The notes under the pieces are model-generated. The model was not told where the DNA came from and made no database searches. It saw nothing but the letters and a program-made list of their open reading frames with translations. From the NCBI RefSeq assembly GCF_000002235.5, contig NW_022145560.1, positions 751,501 through 815,500 on the forward strand: DNA of 64,000 nt, written 5' to 3'. This stretch comes from Strongylocentrotus purpuratus. Taxonomy: Eukaryota > Echinodermata > Echinoidea > Camarodonta > Strongylocentrotidae. Position 1 is the stretch's first letter. Each line of letters starts with the position of its first letter. Below, in pieces: positions 1 to 13,249 of this stretch. The translations under genes and the position numbers were made by a program.

Positions 1-193
1 AATATGCCTCTTGAGATGCCTACATGTAATGTCAGGGCCCGCGGAACGGCGGGGATCGGGAGCTACCAGCTCCCCCCCCCCCCGAACTTTTTGAAAAAGA
101 ATATTAAAGAGAAATAGAAAGAAAGAGAGCAAGAAAGAAAGAATAGTTACCTGCCAGTGTCACAACAAAATAAGGTATCAAAAATGTTCATCT
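1..193. other. Left flank of satellite array, transposon-end-like
   Basis: There is no gene here. A GC-rich stretch at about 32-60 begins CAGGGCCCGCGGAACGG, followed by a C homopolymer and an AG-rich tract. A related inverted end, CGTTCCGCGAGGCCTG, occurs near 17,260-17,280, so this may be one terminus of a dispersed element. The first recognisable satellite unit starts just after it. Confidence 0.35.
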
Positions 194-3100
194 GAATCGT
201 CTTCTTTCTCTAATAATTTAATGAAACGTAAAAGCTTCCGCGCTTCGCGCAAGAGGGGGAAACTGAATTCAGACAAGGATTAAATGTCGAGAACGGTACA
301 AGGAATCGTCTTCTTTCTCTAATGATTTTAATGAAACGTAAAAGCTTCCGAGCTTCGCGCGGGAGGGAGGAGGAGATAACTGAATTCAGACGAGGATTAA
401 GAGTCGAGAACGGTACAACGATTGTCTTCTTTCTCTAATAATTTAATGAAATGTCAAAGCCTTCGCGCAGGAGGGGGGGGGGGGCTGAACTGAGACAAGG
501 ACTAAGAGACGAGAACGTTACCGCGAATCGTCTTCTTTCTTAAATAATGTTAATGAAACGTCAAAGCTTTCGCGCGGGAGGGGGGTGTGGGGGCTGAACT
601 GAGACAAGGATTAAGAGACGAGAACTTTACAGCGAATCGTCTTCTTTCTTAAATAATTTTAATGAAACGTCAAAGCTTTCGCGCGGGAGGGGGAGGGGAA
701 ACTGAATTGTGACAAGGGTTAAGAGTCGAGAATGGCAATACGAATCGTCTTCTTTCTCTAATAATTTAATGAAATGTCAAAGCCTTTGCGCAGGAGGGGG
801 GGGGGGGCTGAACTGAGACAAGGATTAAGAGACGAGAACGTTACCGCGAATCGTCTTCTTTCCTAAATGATGTTAATGAAACGTCAAAGCTTTCGCGCTT
901 CTTGCGGGAGGGGGGGGGGGGAAGTGAATTGAGACAAGGGTTAAGAGTCGAGAATGGCAATACGAATCGTCTTCTTTCTCTAATAATTTAATGAAACGTA
1001 AAAGCTTCCGCGCTTCGCGCGAGAGGGGGAAACTGAATTCAGACGAGGAATAAGAGTCGAGAACAGTACAACGAATCGTCTTCTTTCTCCAATGATTTAA
1101 TGAAACGTAAAACCTTCCGCGCTTCGCGCGCGCGAAAGGGGGGGGGGGGTAAACTGAATTCAGACGATGATTAAGAGTCGAGAACGGTACAACGAATCGT
1201 ATTTCTTCTCTAATGTTTTAATTAAAAGAAAAGGTTTCCCGCATGCGTGGAAGGGGGGGGGGGGGGGGGAAGGAGGGGGAACTGAATTCAGACGAGGATT
1301 AAGAGTCGAGAACGGTACAACGAACCGCCTTCTTTCTCTAAATGATTTTAATGAAACGTAAAAGCTTCCGCGCTTCGCACGGGAGGGGGGAAACTAAATT
1401 CAGACGAGGAATAGAGTCGAGAACGTTACAACAAATCGTCTTCTTTCTCCAATGATTTAATGAAACGTAAAACCTTCCGCGCTTCGCGCGCGAAAGGGGG
1501 GGGGGGGGGGGATAAACTGAATTCAGACGAGGATTAAGAGTCGAGAACGGTACAACGAATCGTATTTCTTCTCTAATGTTTTAATTAAACGAAAAGGTTC
1601 CGCGCTTCGCGCGCGTGGAAGGGGGGGGGGGGGGAGGGGGAACTGAATTCAGACGAGGATTAAGAGTCGAGAACGGTACAACGAACCGCCTTCTTTCTCT
1701 AAATGATTTTAATGAAACGTAAAAGCTTCCGCGCTTCGCACGGGAGTGGGGAAACTAAATTCAGACGAGGAATAGAGTCGAGAACGGTACAACGAATCGT
1801 CTTCTTTCTCCAATGATTTAATGAAACGTAATCTCTTCGAGCTTCGCGCGGTAGAGGGGAGGGGGTAAACTGAATTCAGACAAGGATTAAATGTCGAGAA
1901 CGGCACAAGGAATCGTCTTCTTTCTCTAATGATTTTAATGAAACGTAAAAGCTTCCGAGCTTCGCGCGGGAGGGAGGAGGGGATAACTGAATTCAGACGA
2001 GGATTAAGAGTCGAGAACGGTACAACGATTGTCTTCTTTCTCTAATAATTTAATGAAATGTCAAAGCCTTCGCGCAGGAGGGGGGGGGGGGCTGAACTGA
2101 GACAAGGATTAAGAGTCGAGAACGTTACCGCGAATCGTCTTCTTTCTTAAATAATTTTAATGAAACGTCAAAGCTTTCGCGCAGGAGGGGGGTGGGGGGG
2201 GGGGCTGAACTGAGACAAGGATTAAGAGACTAGAACGTTACAGCGAATCGTCTTCTTTCTTAAATAATTTTAATGAAACGTCAAAGCTTTCGCGCGGGAG
2301 GGGGAGGGGAAACTGAATTCAGACGAGGAATAGAGTTGAGAACGGTACAACGAATCGTCTTCTTTCTCTAATGATTTTAATGAAACGTAAAAGCTTCCGA
2401 GCTTTGCGCGGGAGGGAGGAGGGGATAACTGAATTCAGACGAGGATTAAGAGTCGAGAACGGTACAACGATTGTCTTCTTTCTCTAATAATTTAATGAAA
2501 TGTCAAAGCCTTCGCGCAGGAGGGGGGGGGGGGGCTGAACTGAGACAAGGATTAAGAGACGAGAACGTTACCGCGAATCGTCTTCTTTCTTAAATAATTT
2601 AATGAAACGTCAAAGCTTTCGCGCTTCTTGCGGGAGGGGGGGGGGAACTGAATTGAGACAAGGTTAAGATTCGAGAATGGCAATACGAATCGTCTTCTTT
2701 CTCTAATAATTAATGAAACGTAAAAGCTTCCGCGCTTCGCGCGAGAGGGGGAAACTGAATTCAGACGAGGAATAAGAGTCGAGAACAGTACAACGAATCG
2801 TCTTCTTTCTCCAATGATTTAATGAAACGTAAAACCTTCCGCGCTTCGCGCGCGAAAGGGGGGGGGGGTAAACTGAATTCAGACGAGGATTAAGAGTCGA
2901 GAACGGTACAACGAATCGTCTTTCTTCTCTAATGTTTTAATTAAACGAAAAGGTTCCGCGCTTCGCGTGCGTGGAAGGGGGGGGGGGGGGGGGAAGGGGG
3001 AACTGAATTCAGACGAGGATTAAGAGTCGAGAACGGTACAACGAACCGCCTTCTTTCTCTAAATGATTTTAATGAAACGTAAAAGCTTCCGCGCTTCGCA

Positions 3101-6100
3101 CGGGAGGGGGAAAACTAAATTCAGACGAGGAATAGAGTCGAGAACGGGACAACGAATCGTCTTCTTTCTCCAATGATTTAATGAAACGTAATCGCTTCCG
3201 AGCTTCGCGCGGTAGAGGGGAGGGGTTAAACTGAATTCAGACAAGGATTAAATGTCGAGAACGGTACAAGGAATCGTCTTCTTTCTCTAATGATTTTAAT
3301 GAAACGTAAAAGCTTCCGAGCTTCGCGCGGGAGGGAGGAGGGGATAACTGAATTCAGACGAGGATTAAGAGTCGAGAACGGTACAACGATTGTCTTCTTT
3401 CTCTAATAATTTAATGAAATGTCAAAGCCTTCGCGCAGGAGGGGGGGGGGGGGGGGCTGAACTGAGACAAGGATTAAGAGTCGAGAACGTTACCGCGAAT
3501 CGTCTTCTTTCTTAAATAATTTTAATGAAACGTCAAAGCTTTCGCGCAGGAGGGGGGTGGGGGGCTGAACTGAGACAAGGATTAAGAGACTAGAACGTTA
3601 CAGCGAATCGTCTTCTTTCTTAAATAATTTTAATGAAACGTCAAAGCTTTCGCGCGGGAGGGGGAGGGGAAACTGAATTCAGACGAGGAATAGAGTTGAG
3701 AACGGTACAACGAATCGTCTTCTTTCTCCAATGATTTAATGAAACGTAATAGCTTCCGAGCTTCGCGCGGTAGAGGGGAGGGGGGTAAACTGAATTCAGA
3801 CAAGGATTAAGAGTCGAGAACGGTACAACGATTGTCTTCTTTCTCTAATAATTTAATGAAATGTCAAAGCCTTCGCGCAGGAGGGGGGGGGGGGGCTGAA
3901 CTGAGACAAGGATTAAGAGACGAGAACGTTAACGCGAATCGTCTTCTTTCTTAAATAATTTTAATGAAACGTCAAAGCTTTCGCGCTTCTTGCGGGAGGG
4001 GGGGGGGAACTGAATTGAGACAAGGGTTAAGATTCGAGAATGGCAATACGAATCGTCTTCTTTCTCTAATAATTTAATGAAACGTAAAAGCTTCCGCGCT
4101 TCGCGCGAGAGGGGGAAACTGAATTCAGACGAGGAATAAGAGTCGAGAACAGTACAACGAATCGTCTTCTTTCTCCAATGATTTAATGAAACGTAAAACC
4201 TTCCGCGCTTCGCGCGCGAAAGGGGGGGGGGGGTAAACTGAATTCAGACGAGGATTAAGAGTCGAGAACGGTACAACGAATCGTATTTCTTCTCTAATGT
4301 TTTAATTAAACGAAAAGGTTCCGCGCTTCGCGTGCGTGGAAGGGGGGGGGGAAGGGGGAACTGAATTCAGACGAGGATTAAGAGTCGAGAACGGTACAAC
4401 GAACCGCCTTCTTTCTCTAAATGATTTTAATGAAACGTAAAAGCTTCCGCGCTTCGCACGGGAGGGGGAAAACTAAATTCAGACGAGGAATAGAGTCGAG
4501 AACGGGACAACGAATCGTCTTCTTTCTCCAATGATTTAATGAAACGTAATCGCTTCCGAGCTTCGCGCGGTAGAGGGGAGGGGGTAAACTGAATTCAGAC
4601 AAGGATTAAATGTCGAGAACGGTACAAAGAATCGTCTTCTTTCTCTAATGATTTTATGAAACGTAAAAGCTTCCGAGCTTCGCGCGGGAGGGAGGAGGGG
4701 ATAACTGAATTCAGACGAGGATTAAGAGTCGAGAACGGTACAACGATTGTCTTCTTTCTCTAATAATTTAATGAAATGTCAAAGCCTTCGCGCAGGAGGG
4801 GGGGGGGGGCTGAACTGAGACAAGGATTAAGAGTCGAGAACGTTACCGCGAATCGTCTTCTTTCTTAAATAATTTTAATGAAACGTCAAAGCTTTCGCGC
4901 AGGAGGGGGGTGGGGGGCTGAACTGAGACAAGGATTAAGAGACTAGAACGTTACAGCGAATCGTCTTCTTTCTTAAATAATTTTAATGAAACGTCAAAGC
5001 TTTCGCGCGGGAGGGGGAGGGGAAACTGAATTCAGACGAGGAATAGAGTTGAGAACGGTACAACGAATCGTCTTCTTTCTCCAATGATTTAATGAAACGT
5101 AATAGCTTCCGAGCTTCGCGCGGTAGAGGGGAGGCGGGTAAACTGAATTCAGACAAGGATTAAGAGTCGAGAACGGTACAACGATTGTCTTCTTTCTCTA
5201 ATAATTTAATGAAATGTCAAAGCCTTTGCGAAGGAGGGGGGGGGGGCTGAACTGAGACAAGGATTAAGAGACGAGAACGTTACCGCGAATCGTCTTCTTT
5301 CTTAAATAATTTTAATGAAACGTCAAAGCTTTCGCACTTCTTGCGGGAGGGGGGGGGGGGAACTGAATTGAGACAAGGGTTAAGAGTCGAGAATGGCAAT
5401 ACGAATCGTCTTCTTTCTCTAATAATTTAATGAAACGTAAAAGCTTCCGCTTCGCGCGAGAGGGGGAAACTGAATTCAGACGAGGAATAAGAGTCGAGAA
5501 ACAGTACAACGAATCGTCTTCTTTCTCCAATGATTTAATGAAACGTAAAACCTTCCGCGCTTCGCGCGCGCGAAAGGGGGGGGGGGGGTAAACTGAATTC
5601 AGACGAGGATTTAGAGTCGAGAACGGTACAACGAATCGTATTTCTTCTCTAATGTTTTAATTAAACGTAAAAGCTTCCGCGCTTCGCGCGCGTGGAAGGG
5701 GGGGGGGAGGAGGGGGAACTGAATTCAGACGAGGATTAAGAGTCGAGAACGGTACAACGAACCGCCTTCTTTCTCTAAATGATTTTAATGAAACGTAAAA
5801 GCTTCCGCGCTTCGCACGGGACGGAGGAGGGGAAAACTAAATTTAGACAAGGATTAAGAGTCGAGAACGGTACAACGAATCGTCTTCTTACTCTAATGAT
5901 TTAATGAAACGTAAAAGCTTCTGCGCTTCGCGCGAGAGGGGGGGGGGGGGGAGGGAACTGAATTCAGACGAGGAATAAGAGTCGAGAACGGTACAACGAA
6001 TCGTCTTCTTTCTCCAATGATTTAATGAAACGTAATAGCTTCCGAGCTTCGCGCGGTAGAGGGGAGGGGGGTAAACTGAATTCAGACAAGGATTAAGAGT

Positions 6101-8640
6101 CGAGAACGGTACAACGAATCGTCTTCTTACTCTAATGATTTAATGAAACGTAAAAGCTTCTGCGCTTCGCGCGAGAGGGGGGGGGGAGGGAACTGAATTC
6201 AGACGAGGAATAGAGTTGAGAACGGTACAACGAATCGTCTTCTTTCTCCAATGATTTAATGAAACGTAATAGCTTCCGAGCTTCGCGCGGTAGAGGGGAG
6301 GGGGTAAACTGAATTCAGACAAGGATTAAGAGTCGAGAACGGTACAACGATTGTCTTCTTTCTCTAATAATTTAATGAAATGTCAAAGCCTTTGCGCAGG
6401 AGGGGGGGGGGGCTGAACTGAGACAAGGATTAAGAGACGAGAACGTTACCGCGAATCGTCTTCTTTCTTAAATAATTTAATGAAACGTCAAAGCTTTCGC
6501 ACTTCTTGCGGGAGGGGGGGGGGGGGGAAAACTGAATTGAGACAAGGGTTAAGAGTCGAGAATGGCAATACGAATCGTCTTCTTTCTCTAATAATTTAAT
6601 GAAACGTAAAAGCTTCCGCTTTCGCGCGAGAGGGGGAAAACTGAATTCAGACGAGGAATAAGAGTCGAGAACAGTACAACGAATCGTCTTCTTTCTCCAA
6701 TGATTTAATGAAACGTAAAACCTTCCGCGCTTCGCGCGCGCGAAAGGGGGGGGGGGTAAACTGAATTCAGACGAGGATTTAGAGTCGAGAACGGTACAAC
6801 GAATCGTATTTCTTCTCTAATGTTTTAATTAAACGTAAAAGCTTCCGCGCTTCGCGCGCGTGGAAGGGGGGGGGGGAGGAGGGGGAACTGAATTCAGACG
6901 AGGATTAAGAGTCGAGAACGGTACAACGAACCGCCTTCTTTCTCTAAATGATTTAATGAAACGTAAAAGCTTCCGCGCTTCGCACGGGACGGAGGAGGGG
7001 AAAACTAAATTTAGACAAGGATTAAGAGTCGAGAACGGTACAACGAATCGTCTTCTTACTCTAATGATTTAATGAAACGTAAAAGCTTCTGCGCTTCGCG
7101 CGAGAGGGGGGGGGGGAGGGAACTGAATTCAGACGAGGAATAAGAGTCGAGAACGGTACAACGAATCGTCTTCTTTCTCCAATGATTTAATGAAACGTAA
7201 TAGCTTCCGAGCTTCGCGCGGTAGAGGGGAGGGGGGTAAACTGAATTCAGACAAGGATTAAGAGTCGAGAACGGTACAACGAATCGTCTTCTTACTCTAA
7301 TGATTTAATGAAACGTAAAAGCTTCTGCGCTTCGCGCGAGAGGGGGGGGGGGGGGAGGGAACTGAATTCAGACGAGGAATAGAGTTGAGAACGGTACAAC
7401 GAATCGTCTTCTTTCTCCAATGATTTAATGAAACGTAATAGCTTCCGAGCTTCGCGCGGTAGAGGGGAGGGGGGTAAAACTGAATTCAGACAAGGATTAA
7501 GAGTCGAGAACGGTACAACGATTGTCTTCTTTCTCTAATAATTTAATGAAATGTCAAAGCCTTTGCGCAGGAGGGGGGGGGCTGAACTGAGACAAGGATT
7601 AAGAGACGAGAACGTTACCGCGAATCGTCTTCTTTCTTAAATAATTTTAATGAAACGTCAAAGCTTTCGCACTTCTTGCGGGAGGGGGGGGGGGGGGAAA
7701 CTGAATTGAGACAAGGGTTAAGAGTCGAGAATGGCAATACGAATCGTCTTCTTTCTCTAATAATTTAATGAAACGTAAAAGCTTCCGCTTTCGCGCGAGA
7801 GGGGGAAACTGAATTCAGACGAGGAATAAGAGTCGAGAACAGTACAACGAATCGTCTTCTTTCTCCAATGATTTAATGAAACGTAAACCCCCCCCCCCGC
7901 GAAAGGGGGGGGGGTAAACTGAATTCAGACGAGGATTTAGAGTCGAGAACGGTACAACGAATCGTATTCTTCTCTAATGTTTTAATTAAACGTAAAAGCT
8001 TCCGCGCTTCGCGCGCGTGGAAGGGGGGGGGGGGGGGAGGAGGGGGAACTGAATTCAGACGAGGATTAAGAGTCGAGAACGGTACAACGAACCGCCTTCT
8101 TTCTCTAAATGATTTTAATGAAACGTAAAAGCTTCCGCGCTTCGCACGGGACGGAGGAGGGGAAAACTAAATTTAGACAAGGATTAAGAGTCGAGAACGG
8201 TACAACGAATCGTCTTCTTTAACTCTAATGATTTAATGAAACGTAAAAGCTTCTGCGCTTCGCGCGAGAGGGGGGGGGGGGGGGAGGGAACTGAATTGAG
8301 ACGAGGAATAAGAGTCGAGAACGGTACAACGAATCGTCTTCTTTCTCTAATGATTTTATGATACGTAAAATCTTCCTCGCTTCGTGCGGGAGGGGGGGGG
8401 GAACTGAATTCAGACGAGGATTAAAGGTCGAGAACGGTACAACGAATCGTCTTCTTTCTCTAATGATTTAATGAAACGTAAAACTTTACGCGCTTCGCGC
8501 GGGAAGGGGGTGGGGGGGACTGTATTCAGACGAGGATTATTTTCGAGAACGGTACAACGAATCGTCTTCTTTCTCTAATAATTTAATGAAACGTCAAAGC
8601 TTTGGCGCTTTGAAGAGGAGGGAGGGGATAAATCGCCCCT
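194..8640. repeat. Satellite array, ~110-bp units with higher-order structure
   Basis: About 8.4 kb of head-to-tail units of roughly 105-120 bp, on the order of 75 copies. Each carries, in order, CGTCTTCTTTCTCTAAT, TTTAATGAAACGT, a GC-rich dyad such as CGCGCTTCGCGCG, a G homopolymer of variable length, ACTGAATTCAGACGAGGA and GTCGAGAACGGTACAACG. Several unit subtypes alternate in a fixed order. A marker subtype with ATTTCTTCTCTAATG recurs at about 1201, 1564, 2920, 4285, 5640, 6808 and 7966. Higher-order periods are therefore ~1.36 kb three times, then ~1.16 kb twice. Unit length varies mainly through the G run. The short open frames across it are by-products of repetition; no coding role is supported. 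Confidence 0.95.
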
Positions 8641-9052
8641 GCCTGTACCCCCCCCATTACGCCAATGCCGGTCATCATTACGTACCAATATTTGGCTCGC
8701 ACAGGCGCGTACGCAGGGGGGGGGGGGGAGGGTATGTGTATGTATTTTGTATGTTTTGGGGGAAAACCCCCCCCCCCCTTTTGATTTTTTTTTTAATTTA
8801 AAAATAAGAAAAATTACTTATAGATACAAAAATATGTTCTCTAACCCCCCCCCCCCGCTTATTTAGCGGCTGGCTGAGTCGTTGCGATTTTTTTTGGTCC
8901 CCTCCCCTCAAAAAAAAAGTGTCCTCTTACCACCCCCCCCCCCCTCCGCGTATTCAGCGGCTGGCTAAGTCGTTGCGTTTTTTGGGGGGACCCATCATTT
9001 CAAATTTGGGCCCCCCCCCCCCCCCCCCTAAGAAATCCTGGATCCGCGCCTG
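8641..9052. mobile_element. Nested hAT-like non-autonomous fragments
   Basis: The segment around 8654-8698 and the end at 9020-9052 (CCTGGATCCGCGCCTG) are the inverted counterpart of a repeat at 41,841-41,950. Between the two parts sits a second element starting at 8702 with CAGGCGCGTACGCAGG, the same terminus as the complete MITE at 41,494. The inserted part contains two ~100-bp tandem copies of a motif with AGCGGCTGGCT and GTCGTTGCG (near 8862 and 8957). A matching right terminus and target duplication were not found, so the inner element looks deleted at its right side. Long C and G homopolymers make the local assembly uncertain. Confidence 0.6.
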
Positions 9053-11527
9053 CGCTTGAGTAGGGATAGTCTTTACTCATACTAATGTCGATGGAACATC
9101 ATTATCATGGTAGAAGTCGTCTTCTGGTTTGTCGATTTCTTCTTGATTGCTTACATTTACGCTTGCCGTTATAATCGCTGACATATTATCCGATTATCAT
9201 CTAGAGAAGCTTTCATATGCCTCGTGCATGGATTCTCTGGAATCAATACTTTGATGACTCTGTCTTTTAGTTCTTTTGGAAGTGTTTTTCCTTCACACCA
9301 ATGACACTGGACAAAGGACTTTTTTCTGTACATGTCAGAGACCACATTCATACTTTAAGTTTATTCCTTCTATTTCCCTTACAAATTATAATTAAATTGA
9401 ACATGAAATATGTGGCATAATTTCAATGGAACATGATATCTGACATAATTTCAACATAATAATAATTATGCTTTTACAGCGCATAATATGCAAGGATGTT
9501 TGTATGCTCTTACAAAGATAATAAAGAAAGTTAATCACTCTACTATCAAATGAATAATTATAGACATAGTAAGAAAAGGGAACACTATGATGCATATCAG
9601 AAAAAAAACTACATGTAGTAGAAATTAAGATATAAACTACTAATTTCCTTTCTGATTCAAAATATAACTAGGAAATCTTAAAAACTTAACTGGATCTCGT
9701 ACATACATTTTATGTATATGCGACACAAAATTGCTTAAACATTGTTGTCTTTACATCATATTTATAAGTCTAACAGCATACATAGACATTGCAAACTAAC
9801 AATCAATAATTAATCCTTTAATAAGTAGATCTAATTTAAATTGAACATGAAATTCACAACATAGGTGTGTTCTTTTCACATCGTTGGGCTATAGACTAAA
9901 AATGATAAATTATTCTCCCCCTCTACCCCCCCCCCCCCTCCCCTGCTATACAGCGGGTGTTCTTTGTTCCCGGTATAGTGTAACGATTAAAACATGATCT
10001 ATAGTCCCAAAATAAATCACCGGTATCTATTTCACTGTCAGTACTCTGTTTTCCTTGCAACGGACATAGTACAGGTATTTATAACTGTTTTTGTAAATAT
10101 ACTTTATAATATATATATATATATACCCAATACTTAAAAGCTAATCATTTACTCGCTTGTATTAGGATTAAAATGTAAACCAAGAACAGATGAAATGGCA
10201 CTCTTAAGTATTTTACATTTTATCAACAGATCCCTCATCTTTCTCTCTCTCGTCTCTCTGTCGTTTCCCCAGCTTGTCCCTTTCCATTTTTCGTGTTCTA
10301 TCTTCATAGTTGGAAATTTTTGTTTATGATTATTATACATTTGAGGTTCAATATTTTTAACAATTTTTCTCCATATCAAATCTTAACTGTTGTTCCTTGT
10401 CAATTTTGGTGAATGTATTGTATTCTTATAAATAATTTTTAACCATACAAATATCTAAATTTTGAATGTATCAGTCTTTGGACTGATCTACAAGCAATTT
10501 TTTGTCAATAAACCTAGCCGAATGAATGACTGGATGAATAAATGAATTATAAATACATGATAAGCAAAGAGAGATAGAGGAAGGTACGGTAATTGGGGAT
10601 TGTACAGAGTAAGGTCCTTAAGAACAAAAATAGAATGATGCCTTCACCATGAAAACCAATATATGAAATAAGTTAATCCGTTGCTTACTGGAACCTGGTG
10701 GTCCCGGCATTAAGTCTATGGGAATTAGATAATTCAGGAGTCAACGGGTTAAAAATCTTAGAAAAATTACATCTCTAATACCTTGCACTAATTAGAAACA
10801 AACTTTTTCGGATACATTGTAATACTTTGAGAACAATAATTTGCTTACGTTGCCACTATACCATGAACACTTAGAGAATCTTTTCAGTATTACAAATATC
10901 ATTGGAAGAAGGCAGCCGTTCATCCCCAGTAATAGCGGGAATATGCATGACTGTGTATTATATTTGCAATGTATGCTTTCAGTCGATTAGAAAGTGTGTC
11001 CTACCCCATCCCCTCGTCTTTGGTTTTGATTATCTACCTACATCTGTCTTTAAAATAAATGCAATTTGCAATAAAGAGCGCAACGCCTAGATAATTCATT
11101 AGCGTAAACGTTACATAGTCTACTGTCGACGGCATAATGAAATTAGTCAACATTATGATAGCATTATACAAGAGCGGAATCTAAACTAACTATTTGATTA
11201 AAATCACATTTCGGCACAGGCTTGCAAGACATGGGCACTGAAAGGACTGCATCTGGCAGTTTATAAGTTTCGACATTCGATGAAACATCATCTCATAATA
11301 ATAATTCGGGCAGCAGGTGCCCAAATATCCTCTATTAAGACAACGAGGTGTTCAATATGTGTTTTTATCTGGTGTATGTTGGTGACTATTATGAGCCGTG
11401 ACAACGGAGACCAGGCAAGAGTAGATAATATCTATATGCTGCATGTATTCCATTTGACCAAATACGATCTAAAATGGTTGGGTTTTGTAAGTTTTTCAAC
11501 TCCGCGTTTCATCTGCTAAACTGAAAC

Positions 11528-13249
11528 TTACTGCCATGTCTCATGGAAGATGTAAAACCTATCATTAGTGCAAAAAGCAATATCACCCGTCTCGAACGCT
11601 TGCAAACAGCCATCACGTGAATTCGCTATCTTGAAATCAGTAAGAATGTTTTTGATGTATTTGAGTTCTTTTGTGTACTGGTCGATGCTCAGCAGACCCA
11701 AATAGTGCTTAACCCATGCAATGATAAATGAATCATCCTGACACACAGCAGGGTAAGGGATATAATCATCTTTGCTGAATCTTTGAATGATAGCACCAGA
11801 CACATTGTTGATCACGTGTACGTCATTGTCTAACACATTAGTAATGAGAATCGCTTGACTGGATGTCATCGCAACTATCTGCCATGGTACAAATCCCTTA
11901 CACGTTATCTCTCTTATTGCCTTCCCCCCTTCTGGCTTAAATACCTGTATGCTCTTGCTTACACTGTTACCTATGCAGATGATCCCACCCTTGCCTACAG
12001 TGAGACCGCCATATTCGCCTTCTATTGTCTCAAACGTTACATCAAGCTTTTCACAAATCTCTGTGTACAAGGAAATTCTGTTATCAGTGTCGCGTATGAC
12101 GTATCCACCATCAGGCATGAAGTGTAAGGCACTAACTTTAACAGCTTTCAGAACGGTATCTTGTATGATGCCCTCAGAAGAATATATGACTATTCCTCCC
12201 TCGCCACAACCAACAGCCATTTCATTCGTTGGTGATATTACCATCCCGGTCATGTTTTTCCCATCAGGCAGGGGAGCTTCCGTGCGCAGAACCCATGATT
12301 TAGAATTATTTTGTCTTAGCTGGCCCAACTGGAGTCCAACCGATCCCTGACTCCTGAAGCCAATTCTTTCACCTTCCTCAGCAGTTATTTTTGGCAGCTC
12401 CTCATCTGGCTTAATCTGGTTTAGAAGCTCTTCCAGCTGTTGACACATTGCTTTATGTGCGGTCAGAGCCTCTGTCTGGAGAGAAAAATTAAGACCATCC
12501 TTAACCAAGTACAGAACCTTCTTAATCTCGTCTATCTGTATACGAATCGGCTTCTCCACGTCTCCTAATGAAGTCTTAAGTTTCCCTAGGTTGTACCCAA
12601 CTTCTTTTTTCAACACCGTCCTTCTTTGCTTCAATTTCTCAACTAATTCCACAAAAGTCGCATCTATTTCGCCATTGAGTTGGTCCTGTATGTTGTGCAC
12701 CCTTTTACGCTGGTTTCCAACGAAAGTAGAATACTTGTCAACGTTGCGTATCTTTGCATCCACTTTAGATGCAAGTTTCTCGACGTGATTCTTTTGCTCA
12801 GTTTCATGTTCACCTGCTTCGATGATAGTATGAGCATCCTTTGCATGCTCTAACATGCCACACATGCTGCAGACATACTTTTGACAGTTGAGACAAAACA
12901 AATCTTCATCGTAGTTCGGATGTTTTCCACATTTGTTCCATTTTCCTTGCAATGATTCGTTTTCTTGATTACTGTTGGTACAGACCTTGCCCTGGGTCTC
13001 CACATCTTCAACAAGTGATCTGACTGTTATGTTTGATTGCAGTCTACCCGCGTCTCCACCAGGAACCGAAGTCTCCTCCCTGCACGTAGGACACATCAGC
13101 TTTCCACGAGACTCCAGGAGAGTCTCAAGACAACCCTTGCAGAAGGTATGGGAGCAGGTCAGGTTCTTGGGTTCCTTGAAGAGGCTCAGGCAGATAGGAC
13201 ACTCGAGATTCTTATGGAAAGCCTCATGTTTTAAGGAAGTAGCCATCAT
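11528..13249 (-). CDS. TRIM-family RING/B-box E3 ubiquitin ligase-like protein, copy A
   Basis: A 573-residue protein from one coding exon. A C3HC4 RING (C17, C20, C32, H34, C37, C40, C53, C56) should bind an E2 enzyme. A B-box type 2 follows (C107, H110, C119, C122, C127, C130, H135, H140), then a charged coiled coil (~146-310) for dimerisation. A C-terminal part (~335-573) has repeated hydrophobic strand patterns like an NHL/WD-type beta-propeller and probably recognises substrate. No signal peptide or membrane segment is seen, so it is cytosolic. I chose the start at the double ATG (13,249). A pyrimidine-rich acceptor ending AG at 13,270-13,271 lies 20 bases upstream, so the 5' UTR is spliced. 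A longer reading from a GTG at 13,264 is unlikely. It is paralogous to the gene at 24,891-26,654. All zinc ligands are intact and the frame is open, so it is probably functional. Substrate and pathway are unknown; an immune role is only inferred from expanded invertebrate TRIM families. Confidence 0.9.
   Translation of the reverse strand: MMATSLKHEAFHKNLECPICLSLFKEPKNLTCSHTFCKGCLETLLESRGKLMCPTCREETSVPGGDAGRLQSNITVRSLVEDVETQGKVCTNSNQENESLQGKWNKCGKHPNYDEDLFCLNCQKYVCSMCGMLEHAKDAHTIIEAGEHETEQKNHVEKLASKVDAKIRNVDKYSTFVGNQRKRVHNIQDQLNGEIDATFVELVEKLKQRRTVLKKEVGYNLGKLKTSLGDVEKPIRIQIDEIKKVLYLVKDGLNFSLQTEALTAHKAMCQQLEELLNQIKPDEELPKITAEEGERIGFRSQGSVGLQLGQLRQNNSKSWVLRTEAPLPDGKNMTGMVISPTNEMAVGCGEGGIVIYSSEGIIQDTVLKAVKVSALHFMPDGGYVIRDTDNRISLYTEICEKLDVTFETIEGEYGGLTVGKGGIICIGNSVSKSIQVFKPEGGKAIREITCKGFVPWQIVAMTSSQAILITNVLDNDVHVINNVSGAIIQRFSKDDYIPYPAVCQDDSFIIAWVKHYLGLLSIDQYTKELKYIKNILTDFKIANSRDGCLQAFETGDIAFCTNDRFYIFHETWQ

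Noticed and set aside
1167..7072. Short open frames in the satellite array
   Set aside because: They recur with the repeat, are interrupted by the variable G run and have no start, splice or domain evidence.
9169..9351. 60-codon minus-strand frame conserved in the duplication
   Set aside because: The matching region in copy B has frame changes and no family was recognised; most likely 3' UTR or old repeat sequence.
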